Shown here: piece by piece, positions 13,011 through 22,624 of the stretch
Layout: each line of letters starts with the position of its first letter
How positions within the stretch are numbered: position 1 is the first letter of the stretch
Assembly (NCBI GenBank): GCA_045600965.1
Contig: JAZRYW010000019.1
Coordinates: 1-24,100, forward strand
DNA from: RGIG6374 sp045600965
GTDB taxonomy: Bacteria; Bacteroidota; Bacteroidia; Bacteroidales; UBA932
DNA: 24,100 nucleotides
Direction: 5' to 3'
Position numbers and translations under genes: made by a program
The notes under the pieces: generated by a model
Told to the model about the DNA's origin: nothing
Databases searched by the model: none
What the model saw: only the letters and a program-made list of their open reading frames with translations

Positions 13011-15905
13011 ATGGATTCCCGCCGGTTACTTCGTATGGTCACCACGGCCGTCGCATTGCTTCTCGCTGCATCGGGAAGCATTCACGCCCAGTTCTACACC
13101 TACGGGAACGTAGGCGCGGACGTGGACTGGAGACAGTTGAAGAGCGACCATTTCACCCTCATCTATCCTTCCGAGGCGGACTCTCTTGCCAGACGCTACC
13201 TTTTCCTTATGGAGAGGGACAGGGAGAACATCATTTCCGGCTACGACATAGACCCCGGGAGCATACCTGTAGTCCTGAGGACATACAACACCACAGCCAA
13301 GGGTATGACCACCTGGGCGCCTTCGCGTGTGGAAATAACGACAACCCCCTCGGCATACTCTTCCTACGCGCAGAGATGGGAGGAAAGGCAGGTGCTGCAC
13401 GAGGTGCGGCACATACCGCAGATGGCCATCTACACCTCCGGATTCTTCGGAGTGCTGGAGAAGTTCATCGGACAGTCCTCCCTTGCAATCGGTATGGGGT
13501 TCCAGCCCACGGCCTGGCTTCAAGAATCGGATGCAATCATCAGCGAAACTGTGCTTTCCGATGCCGGACGCGGCCGTGACGCCACTTTCCTTATGCCTTT
13601 CCGCACGGCCTTCCTGAGCGGAGACTTCAAGGAATACGACCTCTGGCGCTACGGTTCCTACTACTATTTCAAGCCCGACAACGGACAGTTCGGGTATATG
13701 GTGGGAAGTTTTATGCGGTTGAACACCGACAACTGGAATGTCGTCAACGACCAGATGTCGCTCAACGTGAAATACTGGTGGAACTGGAACCAGTGGACTT
13801 TCGCCTTCAAGGACGCTTCGGGCGGTATGACAGCCCGAAGGAACTATCGCGCCGCACGCTCGATGTTCACCAATCTGTGGAGGGATGACGACCGCCGCCG
13901 CGGTCCTTTCACCCCCTATGAGAGGATATCGCCCGTGGAGCGCAACTACACCGACTACAATTATCTCACCCCGCAGGGCGACGGATCCGCATTCGCCGTA
14001 CGCAGCGGATATGAACGGCCTTCGCAGCTCGTAAGGATAAGCCCTGACGGAAAGGCCTCCGCAGTGAGAAGTTTCGCCGCGACCACCAGCCGCCTGGCTG
14101 CCGGGAAGAACGGCTTATACTGGTCCGAGACCGTACCCGACGTGCGATGGAACCTCAAGGAATGGTCCGTGATACGCCACTATGACACCCTCACAGGGAA
14201 GGTTCGCGACATAACCTCCCGTACAAGGCTGTTCAACCCCAGCGTGTCGCCGGATGAAAAGGAGATAGCCGCCACCTGCTACCCTGTGGAGGGAGGCTCG
14301 TCACTCGTCATACTCGATCCCCGGGACGGCGGCACAGTCGACGTGTTCCCTGCGCCGCACAACGGACAGCTGACCGAAAGCGCCTGGACATCCGACGGCA
14401 GCCTGTATGCATTCGCGACAGTGGACGAGGGCGAGGGCATCTACCGTCTCGACAGGGAAGCGCGGAGATGGACGGAAGTTGCCGCTCCCCAAAGGAAATG
14501 GATGACCTCCCTTTCAGCCGCCGACAGCCTGCTGTGGTTCTCCTGGGACCTGGACGGAGTGTCTAACATCTATTCGTTCAACCCCGCTGACGGCACGTTC
14601 ACCAAGGTCACGAACTCACGCTTCGGCGCTTTCCAGCCCACTTACAGCCCGTGTGACGGCACTTTGCACTATTCTGAATATGCGCTGAAGGGATATGTGG
14701 GAGCCGTGGCCGGCAAAGAAGCTTTCGACGGCCGCAGGGCCGATCCTTCACAGCCATTCCGGCACACCATAGCCGAGATGCTCACCGAGCAGAACGACCG
14801 TTACGTCACACCCGTGGACAGCGCAGGCGCCGCCTTGCTGGAGGAAACGATAGCCGCCCTGCCATCAAGGAACTACTCCGAAGCGGGCCATCTGTTCAGA
14901 TTCCATTCCTGGGCACCGTTCTACTACAACATAGATCGCTTTATGAACGACCTGCAGTTCGACGAGTTCTACCAGCTGATAGCCCCCGGCGTGACCTTGA
15001 TCTCACAGAACACGCTCGGCACCGCCACCTCGTTCATCGGTTATGCCTGGCACAACGGGCGCCACACCGGCCATTTCAATTTCGAATACTCCGGCCTCTG
15101 GCCCGTGTTCGAGTTCAACCTCGACCTCAACGACCGTCCCCGCACCGACAACGTGTTCGATTTCAGCAGGGACACCACCCTCATCCCTTCCGTGGACGCA
15201 AGCCTCAACGTCTATCTTCCCCTCGACTTCTCCTCGAGCGGCTGGAAGAGAACCTTCAAGCCCCAGTTGAGGTATGAATGGCACAACGACCGCTACTGCC
15301 GTCTTTCGGAAAGCATCTGGCACCACCGGCAGGCACTTGACTACAGCATACTGTACGAGTCGGTCAGGCCCCGCACCAAGGCCGCCATCTACCCCTCCCT
15401 CGGGTTCGGCGCAATACTCTCGGGACGCACCGCCGTGGGGCCTGAGAACGATTTCGGCACCACTCTCTTCGGCAAGATCTACGGATACACGCCAGGGTTC
15501 ATCCCCGGACAGGGATTCAAGCTGACCTTCCAGTATCAGAAGCAGAAGAACGCTCTTGCCGGTTATTATATGGGCAATCTCTGCGCAATGCCACGCGGTT
15601 ACAGGACAGCCCCTTCAGAACAATATTTCAAGGCAACCGCCGATTATGCCATTCCCATCCCTCTGGGTGAGGCTAATCTTGCCTTCCTCTACTACCTGAT
15701 GCGTCTCAAACTGATTCCATTCACCGATTTCGCCGTCAACGAGGCATTCGGACAGAAGGAACTGATGTTCAGTTACGGTGCCGCCGCGCTCGTGGACTGC
15801 CATATTTTCCGTATCGGCTGGGAGCTCGGTTTCGGAGTCCGTTATGCGCGCACCCTCGACGGAAGGAATTCGTTCTCGTTCGTCACAAACGTACCTTTGA
15901 AATGA
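13011..15905 (+). CDS. Outer-membrane protein: HExxH metallopeptidase-like domain, beta-propeller, beta-barrel
   Basis: A 964-residue exported protein; the start at 13011 (MDSRRLLRMV) gives a signal peptide ending HAQ. Residues about 28-260 contain VLHEVRHIPQ (His130, Glu131, His134), an HExxH zinc motif, followed 38 residues later by WLQESDAIISE (Glu172), matching the WLxEGxAxxxE helix of gluzincin (peptidase MA-type) enzymes. Residues about 300-590 show TolB/PD40-like propeller blades (FNPSVSPDEKEIAA, TESAWTSDGSLYAF, FQPTYSPCDGTLHY). Residues about 640-964 read as amphipathic beta-strands of an outer-membrane barrel. A surface or periplasmic protease tethered by its own barrel is the natural inference. 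The canonical EG is ES here, so activity is uncertain. Coupled to pnuC. Confidence 0.75.
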   Translation: MDSRRLLRMVTTAVALLLAASGSIHAQFYTYGNVGADVDWRQLKSDHFTLIYPSEADSLARRYLFLMERDRENIISGYDIDPGSIPVVLRTYNTTAKGMTTWAPSRVEITTTPSAYSSYAQRWEERQVLHEVRHIPQMAIYTSGFFGVLEKFIGQSSLAIGMGFQPTAWLQESDAIISETVLSDAGRGRDATFLMPFRTAFLSGDFKEYDLWRYGSYYYFKPDNGQFGYMVGSFMRLNTDNWNVVNDQMSLNVKYWWNWNQWTFAFKDASGGMTARRNYRAARSMFTNLWRDDDRRRGPFTPYERISPVERNYTDYNYLTPQGDGSAFAVRSGYERPSQLVRISPDGKASAVRSFAATTSRLAAGKNGLYWSETVPDVRWNLKEWSVIRHYDTLTGKVRDITSRTRLFNPSVSPDEKEIAATCYPVEGGSSLVILDPRDGGTVDVFPAPHNGQLTESAWTSDGSLYAFATVDEGEGIYRLDREARRWTEVAAPQRKWMTSLSAADSLLWFSWDLDGVSNIYSFNPADGTFTKVTNSRFGAFQPTYSPCDGTLHYSEYALKGYVGAVAGKEAFDGRRADPSQPFRHTIAEMLTEQNDRYVTPVDSAGAALLEETIAALPSRNYSEAGHLFRFHSWAPFYYNIDRFMNDLQFDEFYQLIAPGVTLISQNTLGTATSFIGYAWHNGRHTGHFNFEYSGLWPVFEFNLDLNDRPRTDNVFDFSRDTTLIPSVDASLNVYLPLDFSSSGWKRTFKPQLRYEWHNDRYCRLSESIWHHRQALDYSILYESVRPRTKAAIYPSLGFGAILSGRTAVGPENDFGTTLFGKIYGYTPGFIPGQGFKLTFQYQKQKNALAGYYMGNLCAMPRGYRTAPSEQYFKATADYAIPIPLGEANLAFLYYLMRLKLIPFTDFAVNEAFGQKELMFSYGAAALVDCHIFRIGWELGFGVRYARTLDGRNSFSFVTNVPLK

Positions 15906-16585
15906 TGAATTTTTTGAAATCACTCAATCTGTATGACGTGTCCCTGATGGCCGGAATCATTGCCGTGACCGTCATCTACAGCATAATCACCCACGATGTG
16001 GACGCTCTGGCGATGGTATCGGCCATCTGCGGCGTGATAAACGTGGTGCTTTGCGCCAAGGGCAGCATCTACAACTACGCCTTCGGGCTGGTGTATTGCG
16101 CCACCTATGCTTTCATAGCGTTTCAGGCCAGGACCTACGGTCTGGCTGTGGAGTATGCCGCCTATTTCGTTCCTATGCAGATTGTAGGCTGGGTGAACTG
16201 GAAGCGCAACCTGCGCAGGGAGGATGCATCGCTGGTCAAGGCCCGCAGGATGAACACTGAACAGGCCCTTCTCACCGTGGCCGTCACTCTTGCCGCCATC
16301 ATCGCGGGATGGGCCGCGCTTCAGCTCTTCGATGGCGATATGCAACTGCTCGATGCGGCCATCACCATCCTCAACATCGTTGCTATGGTGCTTATGGTCA
16401 AGGCTTTCACCATCCAATGGGCGCTATGGACGCTCGCTGACGTGCTGCTTCTGCTGCTATGGATACTCAAGGCCGCAGGCGGCGAGGCCCACAGCGGTGT
16501 GATGGTCATAATGTGGTCGTTCTACACCATCAACAGCATAGGCGGCTGGCTGCAGTGGAAACGTTCCGAAAAGGCGTCAGAGTAG
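15902..16585 (+). CDS. pnuC: Nicotinamide riboside transporter PnuC
   Basis: A 227-residue inner-membrane protein with seven or so hydrophobic helices. Family signatures are NYAFGLVYCATYAFIAFQA, PMQIVGWVNWKRN (the WxxW helix), WALWTLADV and a closing FYTINSIGGWLQWKR. It moves nicotinamide riboside (or, in some relatives, another vitamin such as thiamine) by facilitated diffusion for NAD salvage. The ATGATG start overlaps the preceding TGA, so translation is probably coupled to the upstream barrel gene. No NadR-type kinase or thiamine enzyme is adjacent to settle the substrate. The 3' end overlaps that of the convergent uvrC by 9 bp. Confidence 0.9.
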   Translation: MMNFLKSLNLYDVSLMAGIIAVTVIYSIITHDVDALAMVSAICGVINVVLCAKGSIYNYAFGLVYCATYAFIAFQARTYGLAVEYAAYFVPMQIVGWVNWKRNLRREDASLVKARRMNTEQALLTVAVTLAAIIAGWAALQLFDGDMQLLDAAITILNIVAMVLMVKAFTIQWALWTLADVLLLLLWILKAAGGEAHSGVMVIMWSFYTINSIGGWLQWKRSEKASE

Positions 16586-18376
16586 TTCTTTCCCGTTGAA
16601 ATATTCATAGACCGCCGATGCCAGCTTAGGCCCGGTGACTCCGGCTATCTGCTCCTTTGTGGCCTTTTTGAGCCTGGCCACACTCTTGAACCTGCCCAGA
16701 AGGGCCATCTCCGTCTTCTCCCCGACTCCGGGTATCCTGCGAAGTTCAGACTGTATCTGGGCCTTGCTGCGACGGTTGCGGTGGTGAGTGATGCCGAAGC
16801 GGTGGGCCTCGTCACGAATGTGGCAGAGCACCTTGAGGGAGGTGGAGTTCTTGTCGAGGAAAAGCGGATAAGGGTCTCCCGGGACTATGATCTCCTCCAG
16901 CCTCTTGGCAAGTCCCACTATCTTTATCCTTCCCAGCAGTCCGAGCTCATCAAGGGCCTCGCAGGCGAGGGTCAGCTGGCCCTTGCCGCCGTCGACGACT
17001 ATCAGGTCGGGGAGTTCCTCCCCTTCCGCAAGCAGGCGGGAGTAGCGGCGGTTGAGCACTTCCTTCATCGAGGCGAAATCGTTCGCTCCCACTACCGTCT
17101 TGATGATGAAATGCCTGTATTCCTTCTTTGAAGGCACACCGTCACGGAACACGACGCAGGAAGCCACCGGATTGGTTCCCTGAATGTTCGAGTTGTCGAA
17201 ACATTCGATATGTCTGGGAGGAACATCCATCGAAAGGTCCTTGCGCAGCTGTTCTACTGTCTTCTGCCTGTGTTCGTCGGGGCGGAGGACCTCCTCCTGC
17301 CGTTCACGGTCGAGTTTGAGAAGCGCGGCGTTCTTCTTTGAAAGGGCCAGGAGATGCGCCTTGTCACCCCTTTCCGGGACGTGTACATCGTGTCCCTGCA
17401 GTTCCTGAGCCGGCATAAAAGGCACTATTATTTCCTTGGAAAGATCTCCCAGGCGGGAATAGATCTCTCCTATGAGCATATCGAGCACATCCTCCTCAGC
17501 CTGTTCCATACCGAGACGGTATTCCACGTTGAAGGACTGTATGATGGAGCCGTTGTGCACCCGCAGGAAATTGCCGTAGGCCTCGTCCTGCCCCATAACC
17601 ACTGAAAAGACATCCACGTTGCCGGCCGTGGTACCCGTCACGAGGGTGCGGTCATAGTGGTTCTGCAGAAGTTCCAGTTTCTCCTTCATCTGCTGGGCTT
17701 CCTCGAAGCGCATCTCGGATGCTGCCTTCATCATCCCGGCCTTGAAGGAACGTATCAGACTGGAGGTTTCACCCTTGAGTATGGCCTCAACCGCCTCTAT
17801 CTGCTCACTGTACTCTTCGGGGCTGATCTTTCCCGCGCAGCATCCCCGGCATTTGCCGATGTGGGCGTTGAGGCAGGGACGGTATGCCTTCGAGGCGATT
17901 TCCGAAGGCGTCAGCGCGTGCTTGCAGGTGCGAAGCTGGAAAAGGGTGTGGAACAGCGTCACCAGGCCGTTGGCATAGGTGGAGCTGCTGTAGGGTCCGT
18001 AGTAGCGTGATCCGTCCCTGGGGGTACGGCGGGTTGTGAACACGCGGGGAAAGTTCTCGTTGCGTATGCAGATCCAGGGATAGGTCTTGCTGTCCTTGAG
18101 CAGTATGTTGTACCTGGGCTGGAACTGCTTGATGAGATTGTTCTCCAGAAGAAACGCATCCTGTTCCGATTCGACGACGGTATATTGCAGGTCCGCTATT
18201 TTGGAGACCATCGCCCGCGTCTTGCGGTTAAGTCTTTCAGGGTCGACGAAATACTGCGAAACCCGTTTCTTGAGGTTCTTCGCCTTGCCCACGTATATGA
18301 CCGTCCCCTCTTCGTTGAAGTAGCGGTACACACCCGGACTTTCGGGCAGAAAGCGTATCTTCTCCCTTACCGTCAT
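16577..18376 (-). CDS. uvrC: Excinuclease ABC subunit C
   Basis: A 599-residue nucleotide-excision-repair nuclease that makes both incisions around a UvrB-marked lesion. In order: GIY-YIG domain (GVYRYF at 15-20, YVGKAKNLKKR at 28-38), a Cys-containing segment CRGCCAGK, a UVR motif (FEEAQQMKEKLELL) that contacts UvrB, the RNase-H-like 3'... 5' nuclease half (IECFDNSNIQGTNPVAS, LIVVDGGKGQL) and C-terminal helix-hairpin-helix repeats (RRIPGVGEKTEMALL, GVTGPKLA). Full length and intact. It starts 14 bp after the DUF2723 gene and is probably co-transcribed with it. Confidence 0.98.
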   Translation of the reverse strand: MTVREKIRFLPESPGVYRYFNEEGTVIYVGKAKNLKKRVSQYFVDPERLNRKTRAMVSKIADLQYTVVESEQDAFLLENNLIKQFQPRYNILLKDSKTYPWICIRNENFPRVFTTRRTPRDGSRYYGPYSSSTYANGLVTLFHTLFQLRTCKHALTPSEIASKAYRPCLNAHIGKCRGCCAGKISPEEYSEQIEAVEAILKGETSSLIRSFKAGMMKAASEMRFEEAQQMKEKLELLQNHYDRTLVTGTTAGNVDVFSVVMGQDEAYGNFLRVHNGSIIQSFNVEYRLGMEQAEEDVLDMLIGEIYSRLGDLSKEIIVPFMPAQELQGHDVHVPERGDKAHLLALSKKNAALLKLDRERQEEVLRPDEHRQKTVEQLRKDLSMDVPPRHIECFDNSNIQGTNPVASCVVFRDGVPSKKEYRHFIIKTVVGANDFASMKEVLNRRYSRLLAEGEELPDLIVVDGGKGQLTLACEALDELGLLGRIKIVGLAKRLEEIIVPGDPYPLFLDKNSTSLKVLCHIRDEAHRFGITHHRNRRSKAQIQSELRRIPGVGEKTEMALLGRFKSVARLKKATKEQIAGVTGPKLASAVYEYFNGKELL

Positions 18377-18390
18377 CCTGCAGTCAGGAC

Positions 18391-21300
18391 TCAGTTCTTC
18401 TTCAGAATGGCGCCAAGCTTGTCGGCCATCTCCTTCTCACCGTTATCACGGAGCATATCGGCCAGAAGGTCAACTACGTCGAGGTTGGAACGGAACTGAT
18501 TCAGGTCGAGGAATCCGTCTGCCGTATGCGTGCAGGGTGTCGAGAAGAAGGACATTGCGCCAAGCGTCTGGTCAACCATGCTGTTGAGTATGGTATAAGC
18601 CTTCTCGCGTTCTCCGACCTTGAAGTACAGGTCTATCAGATAGACCATTATCACCTCATTGGCGCTTCCCAGGGCGGATACGTTGTATGGGAAGGTCTCG
18701 TCGGGCATCACTTCGAAACATCTGTCGAGCAGCGACCTGACCTTGCTCAGATTGCCCTTCCTGTACCAGTCCATAGCGGCCATATAGTATATGGTGCGTA
18801 TATTGGACACGCCGAGGAAGGTGTAGAGGTTCTGGTAGTCCCAGTAGACGTCCCTGTCGGCGAAGTTGTCGAGACGGTAGCCGCTCATAAGCCTTTCATA
18901 GAGATCGTTCCTGTTGACCTGAGTGGCGGTTATGATGCCTGTGGACGATTTGATGGGAACAAACTTGTGACAGAAGCCCTCATACTGGAGATAATCCCTC
19001 AGGCTCGGGGTGATGTCCCCGCCCAATGAGAGCACACAGAGAGGCCGGTCCCACTGATAGTTCGAAAGTATGTCGAGCATTATGAGGTCCGTCTTGGAAA
19101 TGTAGTTCTTTGCTTCAGGTATCTCCAGCATCACGTAGTCCTCTATCCTGTCATAGTCTTCCGGAGGCACTATCCCATATTTGATCACGTTTTCCCTGTT
19201 GACCGGTATGATAAGTTTCCTGGCGGGGAAGAAGTCGCGCGCGGGGCCGTCCCCCCACTGAATCTTGCACTGGGGACGCTGGTCCCTGACAACCGTCATT
19301 GCATCGGAAAGCTTGATTGCCGCCCCGTCCACCATATCGCGGACAGGCACCCAGTCGTTGGTGCCGTAGAGATATGACTTGCGGTCGAGCGAGATGGGAA
19401 GAGGGTCGGATTCGTAGGTACGCCGGCGGAGCTGGTCTATGTACCAGTCCGTTCCGAGCAGGGACGTGTTGACCACCCTGATGTCGGTGCGCACGCCCTC
19501 AACCTCCTGAATGTACCACAGAGGGAAGGTGTCGTTATCGCCGTGAGTCACCAGAAGGGCGTTCTCATCGCAGGAGTTGAGGTAGTTGTATGCCATATCG
19601 CGTGCGGTGTATCGTCCGCTGCGGTCGTGGTCGTCCCAGTTCTCTGCGCCCATTATCGCGGGGATGAACAGGCACACGGCCGTCGAAATGATGGCGGTGG
19701 CCATACCGTCCTGCTTCTTGAAAAGTTTCGACAGCCACTGTTCTACGGCAATCACGCCGAGGCCTATCCATATCGCGAACACATAGAACGAACCGGCATA
19801 GGCGTAATCACGCTCACGCACCTGCAAGGGCGGCTGGTTGAGGTAAACCACGATGGCCAGTCCCGTAAGGAGGAAAAGCAGGAAGGTTATCCAGCTGTTC
19901 CTTCCGTCCTTGTTCACCTGGAAGCAGAGCCCGAGAAGCCCGAGAAGCAGGGGAAGGAAGAAGTAGTGGTTCTTGCCCTTGTTGTTCAGCAGGTAGTCGG
20001 GAGCATCCCGCTGGTCTCCGAGACGGGCCCTGTCGATGAAGCCTATTCCGCTCTCCCAGTTGCCCTTTGTCAGATTCTGGCTGGCGCCGTGGAAATCGTT
20101 CTGGCGTCCCACGAAGTTCCACATAAAGTAGCGCATATACATCCAGTTGACCTGATAGTCGAAGAAGAAACGCAGGTTGTCCACCATCCTCGGTGTCTTG
20201 ATGACGGTGGCCTTGTCGCCCACGCCCTCCACCCTGGTGCGGAAGTTCCCCTCCGTGTACATATCGTAGAAGTCCTTGTGGTCCTGTGACGAAGCGCTCC
20301 ACATACGGGGGAAAAGCATCTTGCCCTTGTAGAGCACCTTCTCCGGACCGGGAGCCTTGTAGTAGACGCCCCTGGTGACGGTCTTGCCGTCCTTTGCGGT
20401 CTTTTCCTGCTGAAGGGGTGTGTAGTAGGAAGTGCTTTCCAGATCGTAGTCCGACATATATGTCTGTCCGAACAGTATGGGGTTGGAGCCGTACTGCTCG
20501 CGGCCGAGATACCTTACCAGGGTGAACGGGTTGTCAGGCTGGTATTCGTTGGTGGGGGTGTTGGCCACGGAGCGTATCACGCACACGGCGAATATGCTGT
20601 AGCCCACCATAAGCATAGTGGAACAGAGGGCTATCGTGTTGGAGACCACCTTCCCCTTCCTTGCGGAAACGAAAATCCAGCGGAAGCATCCCGCGAAGAG
20701 CAGCAGAAGGAATATCACCGCGCCGGTGTTGTATGGACAGCCGAGGACATTGACGAAGAAGAGGTCGACATAGGCCGTTATCTTTGGCAGATAGGGGATG
20801 AAGAGGAACACCACCGCACCGAGTATCACCAGAGAGAGCAGGAACATCAGTATCACGCCCTTTGCGGTGATTTTTCCGTTCTTGCGGAAATAGTAGATGA
20901 ACACCATCGCGGGGACTGTCAGCAGGTTGAGCAGGTGAACGCCTATGGAGAGGCCCATAAGCAGCGCTATGAGCACTATCCAGCGGTTGGCGAACTTCCC
21001 GTCAGCCTCCTCCTCCCATTTGAGCATAGCCCAGAAAACCACGGCGGTGAACAGGGAGGACATCGCATAGACCTCACCTTCGACCGCGGAGAACCAGAAC
21101 GTGTCGGAGAAGCAGTAGGCCATCGCACCCACCACGCCGGAAGCGAAGATGGCAATGCAGTTGCCGGTGGTCAGGGCCTTTGCTCCCCTGGTCTTCTCAA
21201 GCAGACGGCGGGAGAAATGGACTATCGTCAGGTAGAGGAAGAATATCGTCAGGGCCGAGCAGAGGCCGCTCATCGCATTGACGGCGACAGCGGCGCTGTC

Positions 21301-21516
21301 CTTGTCCGCAAATATCGTGAAGAAGCGGGCGATTATCTGGAACATCGGGTTTCCCGGGGGGTGGCCCACTTCAAGCTTGTATGAAGATGCGATGAATTCA
21401 CCGCAGTCCCAGAAACTTGCCGTAGGCTCTATCGTGCAGAGATACACCACTGCGGATGCCGCGAGGACAGCAAGCGAGATTATGCGGTTTATCAGGTTGA
21501 ATCGTTTCTTTTCCAT
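18391..21516 (-). CDS. DUF2723 / glycosyltransferase family 117 membrane protein
   Basis: A 1041-residue inner-membrane protein. The N-terminal 320 or so residues hold about nine hydrophobic helices and the DUF2723 signature EPTASFWDCGEFIA (Asp37, Glu40) and VGHPPGNPMFQ, resembling the first loop of protein O-mannosyltransferase-type GT-C enzymes where acidic residues bind the lipid-linked sugar. More helices follow at about 510-620. Residues about 640-1041 are a soluble domain (VTHGDNDTFPLWYIQEVEG) ending in TPR-like helices. A role in glycosylating exported proteins is plausible in Bacteroidetes, which O-glycosylate many envelope proteins, but donor and acceptor are unproven. First gene of a transcript that continues into uvrC. 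Confidence 0.88.
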   Translation of the reverse strand: MEKKRFNLINRIISLAVLAASAVVYLCTIEPTASFWDCGEFIASSYKLEVGHPPGNPMFQIIARFFTIFADKDSAAVAVNAMSGLCSALTIFFLYLTIVHFSRRLLEKTRGAKALTTGNCIAIFASGVVGAMAYCFSDTFWFSAVEGEVYAMSSLFTAVVFWAMLKWEEEADGKFANRWIVLIALLMGLSIGVHLLNLLTVPAMVFIYYFRKNGKITAKGVILMFLLSLVILGAVVFLFIPYLPKITAYVDLFFVNVLGCPYNTGAVIFLLLLFAGCFRWIFVSARKGKVVSNTIALCSTMLMVGYSIFAVCVIRSVANTPTNEYQPDNPFTLVRYLGREQYGSNPILFGQTYMSDYDLESTSYYTPLQQEKTAKDGKTVTRGVYYKAPGPEKVLYKGKMLFPRMWSASSQDHKDFYDMYTEGNFRTRVEGVGDKATVIKTPRMVDNLRFFFDYQVNWMYMRYFMWNFVGRQNDFHGASQNLTKGNWESGIGFIDRARLGDQRDAPDYLLNNKGKNHYFFLPLLLGLLGLCFQVNKDGRNSWITFLLFLLTGLAIVVYLNQPPLQVRERDYAYAGSFYVFAIWIGLGVIAVEQWLSKLFKKQDGMATAIISTAVCLFIPAIMGAENWDDHDRSGRYTARDMAYNYLNSCDENALLVTHGDNDTFPLWYIQEVEGVRTDIRVVNTSLLGTDWYIDQLRRRTYESDPLPISLDRKSYLYGTNDWVPVRDMVDGAAIKLSDAMTVVRDQRPQCKIQWGDGPARDFFPARKLIIPVNRENVIKYGIVPPEDYDRIEDYVMLEIPEAKNYISKTDLIMLDILSNYQWDRPLCVLSLGGDITPSLRDYLQYEGFCHKFVPIKSSTGIITATQVNRNDLYERLMSGYRLDNFADRDVYWDYQNLYTFLGVSNIRTIYYMAAMDWYRKGNLSKVRSLLDRCFEVMPDETFPYNVSALGSANEVIMVYLIDLYFKVGEREKAYTILNSMVDQTLGAMSFFSTPCTHTADGFLDLNQFRSNLDVVDLLADMLRDNGEKEMADKLGAILKKN

Positions 21517-21540
21517 AAAGAATTGTCAGTATACAAACGG

Positions 21541-21548
21541 CAAATATA
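21541..21548 (-). promoter_or_regulatory. -7 box for the DUF2723-uvrC transcript
   Basis: Minus-strand TATATTTG, about 25 bp before the DUF2723 ATG. Back-to-back with the box at 21569. Confidence 0.5.
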
Positions 21549-21568
21549 CAAAAATGGTTTTTTATATT

Positions 21569-21576
21569 TAACTTTG
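21569..21576 (+). promoter_or_regulatory. -7 box for the SUI1-DUF4271-hemD-rnpA-yidD operon
   Basis: TAACTTTG matches TAnnTTTG, 20 bp before the ATG at 21597. The -33 region overlaps the divergent promoter. Confidence 0.5.
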
Positions 21577-21596
21577 CGGACTCAAAATAGGTGCCA

Positions 21597-21947
21597 ATGG
21601 CCGAAAACGACTGGAAAAAGCGTCTGGGGATGGTATATTCCACGAATCCCGACTTCTCGTTCACAATTTCGGACGGGGAGGATGCTGTGGACACACTGCA
21701 GGCCGACAGGCAGAATCTCAGGGTCGGGATCGACCGCAAGGCACGGGCAGGCAAGCAGGTGACGGTGGTGGACGGATTCGTCGGGTCCGACGATGACCTT
21801 CAGGATCTCGGCAGGACCTTGAAGACCAGATGCGGAGTCGGGGGATCGGTCAAGGATGGACAGATCATCATCCAGGGTGATTTCCGCGACAGGGTGGTAA
21901 CGCTGCTCGTTTCTATGGGCTACACACGCACAAAACGATCAAACTGA
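21597..21947 (+). CDS. SUI1/eIF1-family translation factor (YciH-like)
   Basis: A 116-residue protein whose second half is the SUI1 fold: RKARAGKQVTVVDGFVG, the LGRTLKTRCGVGGSVKDG turn and IIIQGDFRDRVVTLLVSMGY. These are the bacterial relatives of eIF1, thought to act on start-codon fidelity or stress translation at the small subunit. The start is placed at ATG 21597; a GTG two codons earlier is possible. It heads a tightly packed operon and its stop (TGA) overlaps the next ATG by one base. Confidence 0.9.
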   Translation: MAENDWKKRLGMVYSTNPDFSFTISDGEDAVDTLQADRQNLRVGIDRKARAGKQVTVVDGFVGSDDDLQDLGRTLKTRCGVGGSVKDGQIIIQGDFRDRVVTLLVSMGYTRTKRSN

Positions 21948-22618
21948 TGCTTTTCAGTTTCGAATCCATATTGGCCAACGCCTCCAAGGGGCTTACCGTG
22001 ACGGCAGTGCTGCTGCTCGTTGCGATACTTATGATGTGCCTGCTGCTTGACGAGTATCTCGCCACTCTCCTGCACATTGCATCCGCTGCAGTACGTCCCA
22101 GGGAATGGCATCAGCTTGAAGGAAGCCGCGACTTCACCAGTTCGCGCAACCGTCTTGCCGTACTCTGCACCTTCCCGATGGCGCTGATGGTGTTCAAGAT
22201 GGGCATCTGCACGGGAGATGTGATGAACTCCCTTCCAAGCCATTTCCAGGTGGCTGTCATCTGGGGCGCCCTGATGGGCTACATCGCCCTGAGGTGGTGT
22301 GTGCTGTCCGTTATCGGATGGACCATCGGCAGTACGGACGCATTGAGGATGATGTTCTTCAACTCCCTGTCAATAATCATAATGGCCCTCCCCCTTATGG
22401 CTCTGGCGCTGGTGTTTGTCCTCCTGTCAGGCGGGCTGTCTCCCGTTGCCGTAAGATGGATTGCCATTTCCGCCTGCATAATACCCGGAGCGGTGTATCT
22501 TCTCAAGAACCGCGGCTTTTTTATTGCCGAGTTTTCACTTTTTTTCTGGATTTTGTACCTTTGCAGTCTTGAAGTCCTGCCGCTGGCAGTTGTTTTCAAG
22601 ATAGTGATGAACCTATAG
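21947..22618 (+). CDS. DUF4271 family integral membrane protein
   Basis: A 223-residue inner-membrane protein with about six hydrophobic helices and short charged loops. An N-terminal single helix is followed by a soluble segment (RPREWHQLEGSRDF) and then a helical core with WTIGSTDALRMMFFNSL. Position directly in front of hemD is the usual place of DUF4271 genes in Bacteroidetes, which supports the call. Function unknown. Overlaps the SUI1 stop by one base and ends 6 bp before hemD. Confidence 0.85.
   Translation: MLFSFESILANASKGLTVTAVLLLVAILMMCLLLDEYLATLLHIASAAVRPREWHQLEGSRDFTSSRNRLAVLCTFPMALMVFKMGICTGDVMNSLPSHFQVAVIWGALMGYIALRWCVLSVIGWTIGSTDALRMMFFNSLSIIIMALPLMALALVFVLLSGGLSPVAVRWIAISACIIPGAVYLLKNRGFFIAEFSLFFWILYLCSLEVLPLAVVFKIVMNL
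22556..22563 (+). promoter_or_regulatory. Possible internal promoter ahead of hemD
   Basis: TACCTTTG after a T-rich run within the end of the DUF4271 gene, about 60 bp before the hemD ATG. It matches TAnnTTTG but lacks a clean -33, so it could be a chance match in coding sequence. Confidence 0.3.
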
Positions 22619-22624
22619 CCGAAT

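Noticed and set aside
19543..20289. 248-codon plus-strand frame opposite the DUF2723 gene
   Set aside because: Antisense shadow of a high-GC gene, with no recognisable motifs or promoter.
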